64,000 bases of DNA from Anthostomella pinea. Lineage: Eukaryota; Ascomycota; Sordariomycetes; Xylariales; Xylariaceae. The stretch covers positions 1,550,001-1,614,000 of the forward strand of contig CAUWAG010000013.1 of NCBI GenBank assembly GCA_963556695.1, given 5' to 3'. Every line of letters begins with the position of its first letter. The first letter of the stretch is position 1. Positions 46,266-59,940 of this stretch are shown one piece after another. The position numbers and the translations under genes are program-made. The notes under the pieces are model-generated. The model worked only from the letters and a program-made list of their open reading frames with translations, made no database searches and was not told where the DNA came from.

Positions 46266-49200
46266 ATGGACCAAGATTCAAGAGTTGCCGAGTCGCGAGA
46301 ACGTGCCCTCTCCTCTGAGCCTAGCTCGACACGCCCCAACCCCTTTGACGACCTCTCCGCACCGAAGCGTCGCAGAACATCCCTTTCTGGCTCCCGCAGC
46401 ACCTCTGTCGAGACCCTGCCGTCTCAGGCTGACGTCGTAGTCGCTTCCGACGCCAACGGCATGAAGCTAGACACCCCAGAGCCCGTCCTCCCGAGCACCC
46501 CGGTGCGGTCGCCACCTCCCACCGAACCCGTGTCGAGCAAGGTCACCATCAACCTGCGCAACGCAGAGAGCCTCGAGGCCACACCCTCGTCCACGATGTC
46601 TCCCACCCCTGCGCGTCGACGTTCAGATGATACCAAAGTCAGTGTTGAGGCATCCGAAGTAGATATGGCACAGCCCGGCCCGGCTGAAGATACCTCTTCC
46701 TCTTCATCCAACCTGGACAGCCCAGAGGAACCGGCCATAGCCTTGGACGATTTTGAGGATAGCCTTGACTTCTCTGCTGTCGAGCCACAGAACGCTCTGC
46801 TTGGCGACAGACGCGCCGCCAACTTCGGCGCCGCCATGATGGCGTTCCCTTACCGTCTTCATGGCGAATCACATCATGAGACGCTCTACCGGCTCACAAA
46901 CCACTTCCGACAGCGTATGTTTTTAAGAGCCTGCCCTCGAAACCCACAAGCATCTGACAATACTCTAGAATCGGCCAACATCGAGGAAGCCTTGGCCAGC
47001 TTACACGCATGGTTAGAGCGCTATTTGGCGTGTGCCAGCACTGACCTGTACCCTATGGTCATCGAGGTCTTTCAAGAGAACCGTCCATTCTGGATAAGCC
47101 TGCCAGAACTATTCCAACTTATATGCTCTAGGTAAGTATGGTTCCTTGCTGTGTAGCGCGAGCCAGAGGATGCAGCTGACATTGGATCATCATTAGACAA
47201 GGATACATGAAGATCAGAGAATTACGGGATCTTGTGCTCCAGTTGCTCGCGCTGTACGGGAAGCTAACAGCATTTCTTCTGAATATCGACTTAATCACCT
47301 TGAAGCAAGTTGCGACAACAGAGGGCAGCGAACTGGATTTGATGTCTCCGCCGTTTACCCGAGCGTTGTCTAACATAACCGCCCGTGACGGCGGCTTATA
47401 TGCTAATGACCATGGCGGAGACGGCAGCCAGGATCTCGTGGATCCGCTCGACGCATTCCAGTCAAGTCCCTGGGGCTCCTTGTCGGCACTGGTCGGTTTT
47501 GCTGAACTCCAGACAAGCATGCTACACCGGTTTCCCAAGAAATCGATGGATTACCTCGCTGCTACAAGCATGTTAGCTGGCTCCATCGTGCAAGAGAGTC
47601 ACCATAAGCACTCGGACGTTGCAGGTTCCCAAGCAGATTTCTCTGCCTATGTCCTTGAGCGGTCGAGAAAGAACCTAGCTTGGGGACAAAGATACTTCGA
47701 CATAGTCTCATCCGCCCTGGCCGTGGTAATCGAGAAGTCGATCAACCATCTTGTCCCGGACAACGCCCTGGCCATCACGATGCATTTGACGAACATAATC
47801 AGGCAAAGCCTACAGGGTAGTCATATCGCAGCCATTGAAACTGTGGAGAAGTATCGCCAGGCGCATCCGAATGTGTCCCCTCTTCTCACACATGAAGTAG
47901 TCTCCCTTGAGTGGCGGTTCGAGGTCCTCTGCAAGCTGATCAGGTCACGCCAAATGCAACTCAGAGTCACAGCTGCTCAGCAGATGAGCGATGAACTCGT
48001 GGCACTTTGGAAAAAATATTCGGATCAGGACCAACAGTACGAAGATGCCCCTTTACACCAGGAGTATCTTCGGTACCTATCGGACTATGTTGTGCGGCTT
48101 GGCATTGTCGATTATGTCTTGGGCCCAACCTGCCACCCAGAAATCACCCAAGGGAGCAGCAACTTGGTCGGCTTCCTCGCGGTGACTAACACTTATACCT
48201 CATCACAGACCGATTTGTTGTGGCAGACCTTCACGTCCACCCAGGATCCGCGGATATCGGAGGCGCTCGCGCGGATGATGTCAAGGATATTGCATCTACT
48301 ACAACCGGACAGCTTGTCGTACTTGGTACACAAGTTCCACGTTGTACCAATAGATTCTTTCACACCCGTGATGCGAGAACTCTTTGACAGTGTCACCGAG
48401 AACTTGATTAACAAGACGCACTACTCACCGCTTCCCCTTTACGAGGTTTGCGTCCGACTACTCCGCGAATCCTCAGTCTATGGCGCAGAGTCTTGTGTGG
48501 CATACCCAGACATACAGCATTTCGCCTTGGTGAAGTTCAAGAAGCTCCTGCAACCTGGCATGAGCCAAGCTGCCAGGCTGGCAATAACCACAAGCTGTCT
48601 GCAGGACATCGCGGCAGGATCCCCGACCTCCTCGGGAAGTCTACAGGTTCTTGGCATCCTGGCAGCTGCACCCCCAGCAATCGCAGCCCTGGTCGACGAG
48701 AACCACCTGACCCGGCTACTTGTTAATGAATTGGAGTCCACCGTCAAAGCTGCAGAGGTTGTTGGGTTTGCCCCTGTCTACGCAAATCCCGTTGTCGGCC
48801 AGGCCCGGCGGAAGTTCATTTCCATCATTATCATGCATCACGGCTCTACCATTGACACGGATCTCGGTCCACGCTTATGGGATCTCCTCGTCGGCAATGG
48901 TGCTACATGCTATGATGACAGGAGAGTTGCTTGGGAGGATTTGAATCAGGCACTCAAGAAGACAGGCCTCAAGAATCCATTCCTCGACGCTTGTCTACGA
49001 GAGTATCTGCCGAGTCTGTCACCGTCATGGTATTGCCCCGGTTCGCTAGTATTCGTTCGAGAAGTACTTCTACCTCTTGCCAATGATCCGAATGGTATTG
49101 TCTTTGATGATGCCGATAGCCTGAAGTCAGCTGGTGTTGAACTTCTCTGGCAGATGATACTCTCGGCGCCGGACCAGACCATTGAGGAGGGTGCAATCCG

Positions 49201-52200
49201 GACCCTTGTCAACGACATATATGTTGATAGCAGCTGCATCTTGTCGTACCCTCTCCATCGCGCACGCAATGTGCACTTTGCCTTTGTTCAACGTTGCTTG
49301 CAGCAGCTGAAATCTGCTGCACATAAGCTTCAAGCGTTCAGCGACGGAACAACAAGCGGTGATGACGAACCTATGGTTATCGTGGCTACCGACGAGCAAC
49401 ATCGAGAGCAAGATTTGCAGTTTACGAGAACTCTGAAGGTCCTCATTACACTCCTGAGGGCCTTGCAGACAAGGTCTCATTTTGCCGCTCCCGACTTACG
49501 GTCTCTCATGTTACAGTCCCCGGGTGCTGTCGACGGTGACTCTGCCAGTCTAAAGTATCAATCCTTTGATGGCGAAGAGCACACCGAGGTCAAGCTTTTA
49601 GACATTGGCCTCAACAACAGTGCTGCATCCCTGCTCGCCAAGCTACGAGAAGCCACCGGATTTGACAACTACCGTCTATACTATCGGGGACAGCCGTTGA
49701 CGCCTTCCAATTCTGATATTTGCAAGTCTCTCGGAGACCTCAGGATCAAGAACGGCCTGATTCTCGTGAAGAAGGAGTTCGATACTGCATCTTCACCTGT
49801 GCGAATTAAGCCAGGCGCGTCCTCTCTGGACATTGAGATCTTGGGCCACTTCAAGGATTTATGGGAGTATCTAAGCATGGAAGAGAAGTTGGCACGAGAG
49901 GTACCGATTTCCCACCTCTCTACTCATACATGCATAGTGTGCTAACATTGTTTTGTAGATATACCAGTTCCTGATATCTCTGCCCGCTGATGACTCGATA
50001 CTGGCAGCTTTCGAGAATCCTGCCACCTCACACCGCGATGTGTTCCCTTTGGGCCAGCCTTTCAAATGCTTATATGCCATCCATGCGCTCCGCGAGTACC
50101 TCAGCACCCGAAGGCTGAAGAGTAGCGTGATGCAGATCTCTGCGCAAGACTCCCAAGATCGGCAGAAAACAGCGGGTGATAAGGAAGACGCTCTCGTAAA
50201 GGCGGTTTCCCTGATTGTGGCTGCGATATGTGACCCCGAAGTCACCACACGTTGTCAAAGCGAGGATCTACGCCTACTACTGAGTTTCCAACTTGTAGAC
50301 AACTTTGCGCAGCTTTTGAAAGGTACGATGACCATTATTTACGGCGTGAGATTGGTATGTGCTAACATAAAAAGAAACCATGGATATCGACTTGGTCAAC
50401 GAATTCCTGAATGCGGATCTTCTCGAACGACTCGTGACTATACTCAACGGCGCTGCTGCAGCCAAGACAAGCTCACTCAGCACTGATCTGGTGTATTGTT
50501 CTTTTGAGGCGTTACTCGAGTCCTGTGCCAAGAGCCACGAGTTCTGGATTCTCTTTCGAGACAAACCCATGACAAAGCACATGATCCAAAAGCTCCTACT
50601 TGCTGAGGAACGCCCATTTGTTAGGAAGAATTTCGCCAAGCTCGTCAGCACCAGAAGTCACTATAACAACGGGCCATCGGGTGTGCTTGCACTCGACTTC
50701 GCCGAGTTTTTCTGGCCCCTTGTATTGCAGCTGCTCCCCCAGGCAGTCACCGAGCCAAGGAAATGTGAGGAAGTGTTCAGCCTATCCTCTCAGCTGCTGA
50801 AAAAGCTTGCCGAAGGGGAATCTGCTACGCTCGACCTGCCCCCCTACCTTGCGGATTGGGGGCAACTTCTGCTATCTCATACGCCCACGGAAGATATTGC
50901 CCATCCGGATCAGCATGACATCGTGGCGCATGGGCTCATTACGATTCTGTTCCATGGGTTGATGTACTTGGATGCCAAGGAGGAACGGGTTCAGCCTGTA
51001 CCAGGCTTCGCAATGAAGCTGTTCTCACGCCATCTTTTCCCGCCCAATGATACGGCTGGGCCGCTAATTCCCCAGGTCATCCTGCACCCGAGTTCTCGAA
51101 ATATGCTCTACGAGACCATATCACTTCTGGTCAAGGACGACAGGAACCAGTCCCTCGCGCTCCTGCAAGGTTTGGACACGTTGACTTCGTTTCACAGGGA
51201 CAGCCAAGGAGATGAGCAATATAGGTACGACCTTCCACAACTTTTCGATCGGGCGACTGCCGTGAGATCGTCTTGCGGTTACTCTGGGATGCGAAACCTC
51301 TCCAACACGTGCTACCTGAACTCGCTATTCACACAGCTGTTCATGAATGGTGACTTCCGTCGCTTCATTCTGGGTGCCCGAAGTGAGCATCTCGAGTCGC
51401 ATCAGTTGCTACAGGAGACCCAAGCACTCTTCGCATACCTCCAAGATAGCCGACGTCGGTTTATAGACCCCCAGACCTGCGTCGATCGCATCACTACCTA
51501 CGAGGAGTTGCCCATTGACATTCACAACCAGATGGACGTGGACGAATTCTATAGTCTCCTCTTCGATCGATTCGAAGCGCAGTTGGCATCTGACTCTGAC
51601 AAGAAAGCTCTGCGGTCCATATATGGCGGTCAACTCGTTCAGCAGGTGAAGTCGAAGGAATGCGAGCACATTTCGGAACGCATAGAGCCCTTCTCGGCTA
51701 TCCAGTGCGACATCAAGGGCAAGGCAAACCTGGAGGAGAGTCTCCAGGCGTACGTGGATGGGGAGATCATGGAAGGAGGTAGGCTTGGCTCTCTCGATAT
51801 CGAAGTGTGTTATACTGACTCGCGTTTAGACAACAAGTACAAGTGTTCAACCTGCGAGAAGCACGTTGATGCAGTTAAAAGGTGACAAATATACATTCTA
51901 TCCTGGATAGTGATGGCAGGCTAACAGTACCACAGGGCTTGTCTCAAGGATATCCCCGACAATCTCATCTTCCACCTCAAGAGATTCGACTTCAACCTTC
52001 GGACCTTGACGCGCAGCAAGATCAATGACTACTTCCCCTTCCCAACAAAGATCAACATGCAGCCTTATACCATTGAACACCTGAGCGATCCTACCGGACA
52101 AAAAGAGCCGGACATGTTCGAGCTAGTCGGCGTACTTGTGCATTCTGGAACGGCAGAGTCAGGCCATTACTACTCATTCATCCGAGAACGTCCAACCACC

Positions 52201-54288
52201 GCCGATGCCGCATCCTGGGTCGAGTTCAATGACGAGGTGGTAACTTCCTGGGACTCGTCACAGATGGAGAACGCCTGTTTTGGCGGATCGGACTACCGAC
52301 CACAGTTTGATACCACTGGTGTCTATGAAAAGGTTTACAGTGCGTACATGCTCTTCTACCAACGAACGTCTTCCCTGAAGAAGGAGAACGACAGTCTCAG
52401 AACATCAGGCACGACCAATGTCGTCCGATCCCGTCTCCCCCCTGACTTGGAACTACGAGTGAAGGGGGATAACTGGGCCACCGTTCAGCGCCATTGTCTC
52501 TACGGCAGGGAACACATTCCCTTCGTGCACAATACGCTCAAGGCAACATGGGGCGCGAGATGCTCGGACGATCACAGGAAAGAGAACCTTGCTATGCAGG
52601 TGGCCCTTGGTCATCTAGACCAAGTGGCATCGCGCGCCAAGGAACTACCTGACTTCGACTCTCTGAAGAGTCTCATTGTCAAAGCCTGTCAGCGCTGTCC
52701 CCTTTGCTGTTTCGCATTCTTCACATACTTGTCGACGCACAAGTTGGCTTGTCGGATGCTTCTACTGAAAAATGTAGACTCGGGCGTTCGTCAAGCTTCT
52801 AGGCAAATATTGCTCTACTCTCTGAGGAGCATCAAATACAACTACCCGTATGACTACGGTATCGAAGATGGCGGGGCCGGTCCAAACCCCAACATACTGG
52901 AATCAGCGGCCGCAATGTTTGCTTATGTCTGGGACGGCTTCCACCAGCGCACTGCTGCCTGGCCTGAATACTTCGGTGTCATGCTCGATTTCGCGCAGCT
53001 GGGACTACCTGAAGCAGGGGCTCTCCTACAAGCAGACTTCCTCGTCAAGCTTCTCTACGCCATCATGGCCGATCAGGCATTGGAGCTTCCGCCCCAGTAT
53101 GCTAGACTGGCCTTGGTTCTATCGAGGAGGACGGCTGTGAGGCCACCAAATTACGACAACATGATTGCGTTGCTGGATACTCTGATGGAGGTCATGGACA
53201 CCGATCCAGAGGACCAGGTCGAAACTCCGGATGGCCGCTTGACTATAGCGCTCGATGGCGATGCTATCCCCTTTACACCACTGGAGATTAATATCTTACA
53301 CCAGGAATGGTGGGGCAGACCGCAGGCGGGCTATGTGGATGTCTTCGTGGACAAACTAATCATGCTCAACCAGAATGCGGTCGCAACCGATTCCATACTC
53401 AGCCGGCTCATCGCTCTCAGCGACCAGATGGAACAAAAAGTGTTCAACACTCTCCGGGCGGGCATCACTGGCCAGTTGACGACGCAGATGGTGACACCGT
53501 ATCTACGCGCGGCTGTGGCTTATTGTCAACGCAGTCCCAACGCGCTAAACGTTTGTCACCTTATCCGCCACGTCAACGATCAGTGCAGGTCTATTATCCA
53601 CAACGCAGAGGGTCGATCATTCTTCGAGTTCCTGAGGGACACATACGAGGGAACGCGCAACACGGGCGAGAGCCACGAGGAAGTCCAGCTCCAGAGCCTG
53701 AGAAACCTGCCGGTATGGGTCCCTGGACTCCTCAGTAACGATCTGCAAGTGAGCCTTGATGTGCAGAATTTCCTGCAGGAGAAATTGTTCAAGTATGGTG
53801 CCAATCCGGTGTTTGCCGAGGCCAATGGCGGAGCCGCGCGGGCACAGGCAATGAGGGATACTGGCAAGCACGTGGCAATCAGCTGTCTAATGTACCTGCG
53901 CGACACTTATATTGCTCGTAGAGCGCAGGCGATCAGGGCGGCGATACAGCCGGTGCAACGGGTCATCAGGCTGTGTCACGCATACTTTGGAAACGACGAA
54001 GAGATGGACGGGGACCTAGGGGCTCAGTACGACAACCTCCGTCACAGTAAGGCTCTCAATCTCATATAAAGGTTCGGGTTGTTGATTACAATGGCTGACC
54101 TCGAAATAGGTGTAATGGAGTCGTTGGCAGAACTCACAGTTGACGAGATCGAAGAAGACGGCTCCGGTACGTGGAGTGACTCTAGTACGGCCACCATGGA
54201 CTATGACTGACGAACTCCAGAATGGGAGCAGTCAGTGGGCTCGTCAGACCAAATGGAAAACTTTGAGCTGCTGGAAGGTCACTCGTAG
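46266..54288 (+). CDS. Very large ubiquitin carboxyl-terminal hydrolase (USP9X/USP24/USP34-like)
   Basis: Nine exons: 46266-46914, 46969-47131, 47197-49900, 49959-50322, 50375-51778, 51830-51881, 51936-54046, 54110-54166, 54221-54288; 2523 residues. About 200 disordered Ser/Pro residues, then a long helical-repeat body, a ubiquitin-like stretch around residue 1090-1160, and the USP domain: GYSGMRNLSNTCYLNSLF (catalytic Cys about 1606), CSTCEKHV zinc-ribbon half, HLKRFDFN, ESGHYYSFIRE (His about 1856) and WVEFNDEVV. A helical C-terminal region of about 600 residues ends EGHS. The layout is that of fungal orthologues of USP9X/USP34, which remove ubiquitin from proteins. Two introns (46915-46968, 51779-51829) are multiples of three without in-frame stops, so I infer them from GTATGT/GTAGGC donors and motif continuity. 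Confidence 0.9.
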
Positions 54289-54889
54289 AGGTCCCCGAGG
54301 CAGCTTCTTGGCCGTCAGCCTCTTCGTTCCGGCGATGGAATTGTTCTCGTTGGAGCACTCCAAGGCCGCCATGTGACTGACATGTGGTGGACGGCTGAGA
54401 GGGAGGTGCTACAGGACGAGGCAACGAAAGGATTACATTATGGCAGCACTGGCGTGTGGCGTGTGGCGTTGTTAAGGATCGGACAGATAGCGTCTCGGTT
54501 ACTTTTCCTTCCCTTTGCCATTTGCCTTGGGTTTAGACGCTGGCCTGGAGGCCTTCCGTGTTTGATTTTGGTGTGTTTGTACGGATGAGACTTGCTGCAC
54601 TGCACCTAGGGTGTAGATAGCAGGCCGATACGGTAGAGACTGAAGGGTTTCAAGAGACACGGTGAATCTGACACCAATCGTCTGTCCCATTGGTACTTCA
54701 CGTAGCTTGGTGTCCCCGGTGAGGACAAGGGTAGCGAATAAAACGTGAGTTTGAGAATGTTCCGCTTGCGGTGTGCCGTAACCAAAAACGTAATAACAAA
54801 GTAGCTGTCTGGTCGCAGTAGGCCATAATAGAGATAATCAGGGTCAGACATGGGTAATTCTGGTGGTGATTTCTCTTGTCTAATATAAA
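54289..54889. other. 3' flank of the deubiquitinase gene
   Basis: GC-normal, no supported gene, grading into the AT-rich block. Confidence 0.45.
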
Positions 54890-56379
54890 CATCATAGTGA
54901 CAAAAGCTAATCCAATAATAACTATAAATAATACACCTATAAGAAAGATTGTATATAAATAAATCTGAAATAGAATAGTCTGTATCGTATACTGCCAAGG
55001 ACTAACCTATAATCACTTATAATATAGGATTATGCCTTCATATTTACAAAATGTCTAATTTCTGAAGGTGTTAATATTTTTATTGGAAACACTAAATTCC
55101 CTGCAATGTTCCTTCAAATAGAATATTATTACCATTTGAAAGAATCATTTAAAACTTTTATATCTTGAGGTTACTGTATAATTAAGTATTAGTTATTATT
55201 AGCTAACTTAAGCAAAAGTTGAAGTAAGTGTAGTGTAGGGTGCTTTAATTCAAATTTGAAACCTATTCAGAAGTAGCTTAAATTCATTATAAATTGCTGA
55301 AGTGTGTATAAGACTCAAACTTATACGATAGTAACCGTACTATTATATTACACCATTAAACTAACACACCATATATCATAAAATTAGAATAGTATTTTAT
55401 TACGCATATCTTTACCTGTTTAATATATAAGTATAGCGCCACCCGGCGCTACTATATATCGTGCTTACCTAGAGTGTTATAGCTACATGCTGCCCGCTGG
55501 TAATTAGCGTGATATCTCTAACATTTAGGCTCAAAGACGGATTGAACTGGTTGCTCTCCTATAGAGACTTTCTTGGTTTGAGGGAAATGGTACATGTAAA
55601 CGCGACACAGGTAGATACCGCTAGACGAACAAGTCTCTCCCAGGACACTAGATAAGTGTGCTAGCCCCCAGGCCACTGATAAAAGAATTCGAACATAATA
55701 GCGTATTGAATCCCTATTTCGTCGCGCATATCTCTGCGGGCGTATAAGATATAGAATGCTGTATAAATATAATAACAGCTATAAAGCAATTATATTTAAC
55801 TATAATAAATAATTTAAAAAGAGGTAAAAATATTAAAATAATAGCTTTTAAAGTAATAAACAGAGCTTTATTAACTGATAAATTGATAAAGAAATATACT
55901 TTTATACTTTAATATATATTTAATATCAAATTTAATCCTTCCACTTAATAAACTATTACATAATTAATTTACTTTAATATTAACCTTATATTGAACCTTA
56001 AATTATGGTAAATAGCTATAACATATACATTACAAATAAATTTATATAAGAGGTTTAAAATATATAATATTATTCTATTATTTATCTTTTTGCACTTTCT
56101 TTAAGTTATATAACTAAACGATTGAAGTCTTTATTATTGTTAAAAGTATTTTTATTTAAAGAGTACAAGGTATTAATATTTACTTATCACGGCAGCTATA
56201 TATAAGCGATAGTTTATTTAAAGGTGCGTAATAGTTTATAACAAGGTATTTATGTTTAAAAATATTAAAGCAGGTTATTAAATTACTGAAATTTAACTTA
56301 TAAACTATTTAAACCCTTTTTGAAACGAAAAGTTAAATACTTAATTAAAAAAATATTTGCCTTGGAAAATAAACCATCG

Positions 56380-56573
56380 TGTCACAATGTCTGCGGCGTT
56401 GTGTGAGAATCTGGTGTTGTATTCTGAAAATAACAAGGTGAGGAAGGAAAGGGTAGCCAGCCAAGGTGTGGTGCGTACACCCACCTTGTGTGGTGGTTCC
56501 GTTCCTTATCCAATCTACATGTGACCTCATGACTCGGAATCCAACCAGGTGGATACAGCTGTACACCGTCACA
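56380..56573 (+). mobile_element. Candidate short LTR-like island
   Basis: A 194-bp GC-normal island beginning TGTCACAATG and ending ACCGTCACA between AT-rich flanks. No ORF; no clear target duplication. Not visibly similar to the 10710-10923 island beyond its ends. Confidence 0.35.
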
Positions 56574-56743
56574 CGTTGTAAAACAGGTAAAAGACTTTAA
56601 CGCGCTTTAATATACGCTTATGAACTTAAAAGATGTTTGAAACTAAATTTAATGGCTTAATAAAGAAAATTAAGCGTATTATCGCAACTTTTACACTTTT
56701 TTAAGCAAGGTAGCAAAAGCTTTAAACTAAAAGATAGCCAAAC

Positions 56744-56999
56744 TGTCACGATTCCGTAAATGTATTGCAAGGATACAGGGACCCTTATTAACTATTGACG
56801 TATAACAAACTCTGGTTGAAGGAAAAGAAAGATCTGGAGATGCAACCAAATTGGTGGGCAGCTAGATGTGGGCAGTCGTCCCCTACCAGACCCACCAGGG
56901 CATGAATCAACCTGACGTCCGATCAGTCACGTGCTCAGTCACGTGACCCGGGGACCATGAGGACCATCACTAGACCTGATAAATGGTGAAACCATCACA
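56744..56999 (+). repeat. 256-bp dispersed repeat, copy B
   Basis: Begins TGTCACGATTCCG and ends ACCATCACA. Matches copy A (8115-8370) along its whole length, with two GTCACGTG sites conserved. The right flank runs into AT-rich sequence. Confidence 0.85.
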
Positions 57000-57340
57000 C
57001 GAATCTACCTTTATTAAGCACGAAAACTACGAATTAAAGGTAAAAATCGAAATATTACGTTTTATTAATCGTAAACAAGTAAAAAAAGACCCGAATAACG
57101 TATTTTATAACGTAAAAACCATTTATAATACCTTAGCCTTGACGGAAAGAGCTGCTAACTTTAAAAAAAAAGCCGAAAATTTTAATAAATTAATTTAAAA
57201 GATACAGTATTCGAGTGTAATTGAAAAAAAAAAAAACCTTTAAGTTATTATTAAGATATTTACGATTATAATTGTTATAAACCTCGTTTATAACTATGTT
57301 TTAACCCTTGTAAATTGAAGGGTGTTATTGTCAGATAAAA

Positions 57341-58174
57341 CAAATAAGAACACCGTGCGCAGAATGACTGCACACCTTACCCTTTTGGTCTAGGGGTAAA
57401 ATCCAACAGTTATAAAAGTCGGTGGGTCCTTCTAGTGCTATACTTATTGTCTAGCAAAAGAAGAAGGAGAGCAGGTGGAGACGCCTTTGATTTCTTCCGC
57501 TAGTCCAAGTAATTAAACGCTGATCTTCTCGTCTGGTGTCGGTGAGGGATCTTATGGCTTGGGCCAGGGGAACTACACTTGCTGATACCCAGGCCTCATG
57601 AGATAGAGCCGTGGCACCGTGACACGGGGACCAGTCTAGACTTCAGGATGAGGTCTAGATTAGAGATACTGGAGCACTCGATCAACGGTGTCTATAAGCC
57701 AAGGATGAAGGCCATCCATTAAGTTTGCCACGATACTCTTTCCGACGTCAGTCCTTGCGACACCTGCCATTGCTTCCATAGGTGTACCAAATCCAGATGC
57801 AAAAGATCACTATTACGGTGAGGCTGGAGCAGCCATTGCATCGCACTTAGCTATCATTATGGCGAAAAAGCCTCTTGTCTGCTTGTGAACTTGCTGAAAG
57901 GGTTGTTGTGGTCAGGAGAAGGATGTTTGAGCTAGTCGTGAGCTGCAGAGTGGAGATCTTGAGGCTGTGCCGCAGGTCAGCAACCGCAGCTTCTTCCCCA
58001 TCTTCCTCGTGCAATAGTAACTTTTATTGAATAATGTTACCTAGTTAATGCTGAGTAGGCACTCGCACTTTCTTTCGATCTTATATTTGAACGACTGCTG
58101 TGCACGATTTGTTTTCACATAGTCGTAACGAACCGCTACGCGGCTGGGGACTAACGTTACCTTAAAGAGCCAGA
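57341..58174. other. Upstream region of the glutathione-synthetase-like gene
   Basis: GC-normal. A segment at 57416-57432 (AAAAGTCGGTGGGTCC) resembles 11447-11461 beside the HET remnant. No gene supported. Confidence 0.4.
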
Positions 58175-59940
58175 ATGGACGAGCCCTCCCTCGAAGAAGC
58201 TCTGGACAGAACCTCAGTTAACGTTCCAGCCCCCGCACCGCCGGCGGGCCCTCCACGAGGTCACGCACGGGTCCAGGACGAGGACTACGCCAGCAGGTCA
58301 TCCGAGCCAGACCCCGAAGACCCCAAGCTCGCCCGCCTCATCGCCGACGTGCGGGACTACCAACTCACCCACGGCTCTCTTCTCAAACTAGTCCGATATG
58401 TCACACCCACACAGACGTCTGCCGCTTCGGTGAATGTCAGCCTATACCCGACACCGTTTCCCGGGAAATTCTACCGCGGAGCCGTGGCACTACAGCATTC
58501 CATGAACCAACTCTACGTCCGCGTGGCCAACGACGAGGACTGGCTCTACTCCGTCTTAGGTCCGCAGATCCAGGGCGATCCAGAAGGGTTGACGAGTAGT
58601 CTGTGGGATGTGCATGTCAAGTGCAGAGAGGCAGGGGTTGTGCAGGATGTGGGTTGCGGAGTGTTCAGGAGTGATTACATGCTGCATGCTGAAGATGAGG
58701 AGGCGGCATTGAGCGGAGGAGGAATGATCACCCTGAAGCAAGTCGAGATGAATCACTTGTCGGTAGCCGGAGCCTACCACGCGGATAATGTGGCGGGGAT
58801 GCATAGGTATCTGTTGCAGAAACGCATAGCTGAACGAGTGTGTATCGTCCCAAACTACTTACATTTCCCGTCCTTAACTACTAGGTAGCTGACGCAACTG
58901 GTGCGTAGACCGAGGACCCGATGGAGCTACGGCGTTTATTACCGAACACGAACACCGCTTCCTTGGTTACGGGCCTGACACGTGCTCACCGAGTATACCG
59001 GGAACAGGAATCGCCTCACGACAGAGAAGGACCCTCCTGCATACTCATGGTCGTCCAGCCTTTCAACTTCAACATAGCAGACGAACGCCCGATCGAGCAT
59101 GGATTGTGGGATGAGGATGTGCCCTGCTACCGCTGCGAGTGGCGATCTGTGTTGATGCAATGCCGCCTAGCTGATGGTGAGAGGAAGCTGTACTTCCGAC
59201 CCGAAGGCTCGGGCACTGAGTTTGAGGTCAGTGTGACCTACTACAGAGCCGGCTATGATCCGAGGGAATACGCCGACAACAACGGCCGCGAGACGCGAGT
59301 CCTGCTCGAGATGTCACGAGCGATCAAGTGTCCGGATATCCTGACGCATCTGGCGACGTTCAAGAGCGTACAACAGGCTCTCGCCGAGCCGGATGTTGCA
59401 GAAGGGTTCCTGGCAGGCCACACAACGGAACAGCAACAAAGTGCCGTGAGAGGCACGTTCATGCATATTTTACCTCTTGATACTTCGCCGGCTGGCATGG
59501 AGGCGCGGAGGATAGCTGCGGATCTGGAGTTGAGCGATGCTTACGTCCTCAAGCCCAACCTTGAGGGTGGGGGGCATAATATCTACCGCGATGATATACC
59601 GGGCTTTCTTGCGAATGTTGGGGAGGAGAGGTGGCATGAGTACATACTCATGAAGATGATTACGCCTCCTACCAGCACCGCGGGTATGCTGCTGACGGCA
59701 GAGGAAGGACTTTATCACGGTGATGTGGTGTCCGAGCTTGGAGTACTGGGCTTTGTCATGTGGAAGCGGCCTCGAGGTAGCGCAGGGAAGATTTGTGGCA
59801 AGGGGAAAGACGTGAGGCCAGATGTAGAGATACTAGAGAATGAGACGGTGGGCTGGACATTCAAGACGAAGCCGAGGGACGTTGACGATATGAGTGTGGT
59901 TAAAGGGTATGGGTGTTTCGACTGCCCGCTGCTATCATGA
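58175..59940 (+). CDS. Divergent eukaryotic-type glutathione synthetase-like protein
   Basis: Two exons, 58175-58837 and 58909-59940, intron 71 nt; 564 residues. The nearer acceptor at 58884 leads to a TAG in frame, so 58908 is used, joining AER to TEDPMELRR. Recognisable family marks: FPGKFYRGAVALQ and LYVRVANDEDWL, LWDVH, FRSDYMLH with KQVEMNHLSVAGA, VVQPFNFNIADER, YVLKPNLEGGGHNIY (ATP-grasp glycine-rich loop), VSELGVLGF and the C-terminal FKTKPRDVDDMSVVKGYGCF. An N-terminal Ala/Pro-rich extension of about 60 residues is unusual. Eukaryotic GSS joins gamma-glutamylcysteine and glycine with ATP. The many changes from the canonical motifs suggest a paralogue rather than the housekeeping enzyme; specificity is unknown. 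It borders the AT-rich block. Confidence 0.8.

Larger units (their letters stand above)
54890..57340. repeat. Second AT-rich, RIP-like repeat block
   Basis: Very AT-rich stretches (about 54890-55440, 55740-56370, 56580-56740, 57000-57340) with the same poverty of CpA as the block at 7.8-11.3 kb, separated by GC-normal islands at about 55440-55730, 56380-56573 and 56744-56999. One short open frame at 57001-57198 is Lys/Asn-rich and probably reflects base composition. No transposase or reverse transcriptase can be recognised. Confidence 0.75.

Noticed and set aside
55616..55700. tRNA-like or structured segment in the AT block island
   Set aside because: Stems could not be drawn into a tRNA; no supporting motif.
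57001..57198. Lys/Asn-rich ORF right after repeat copy B
   Set aside because: Composition follows the AT-rich, RIP-like base content; no domain recognised.
57368..57440. Possible tRNA (TGGTCTAGGGGTA resembles an A box)
   Set aside because: No B box or cloverleaf pairing follows at the right distance.
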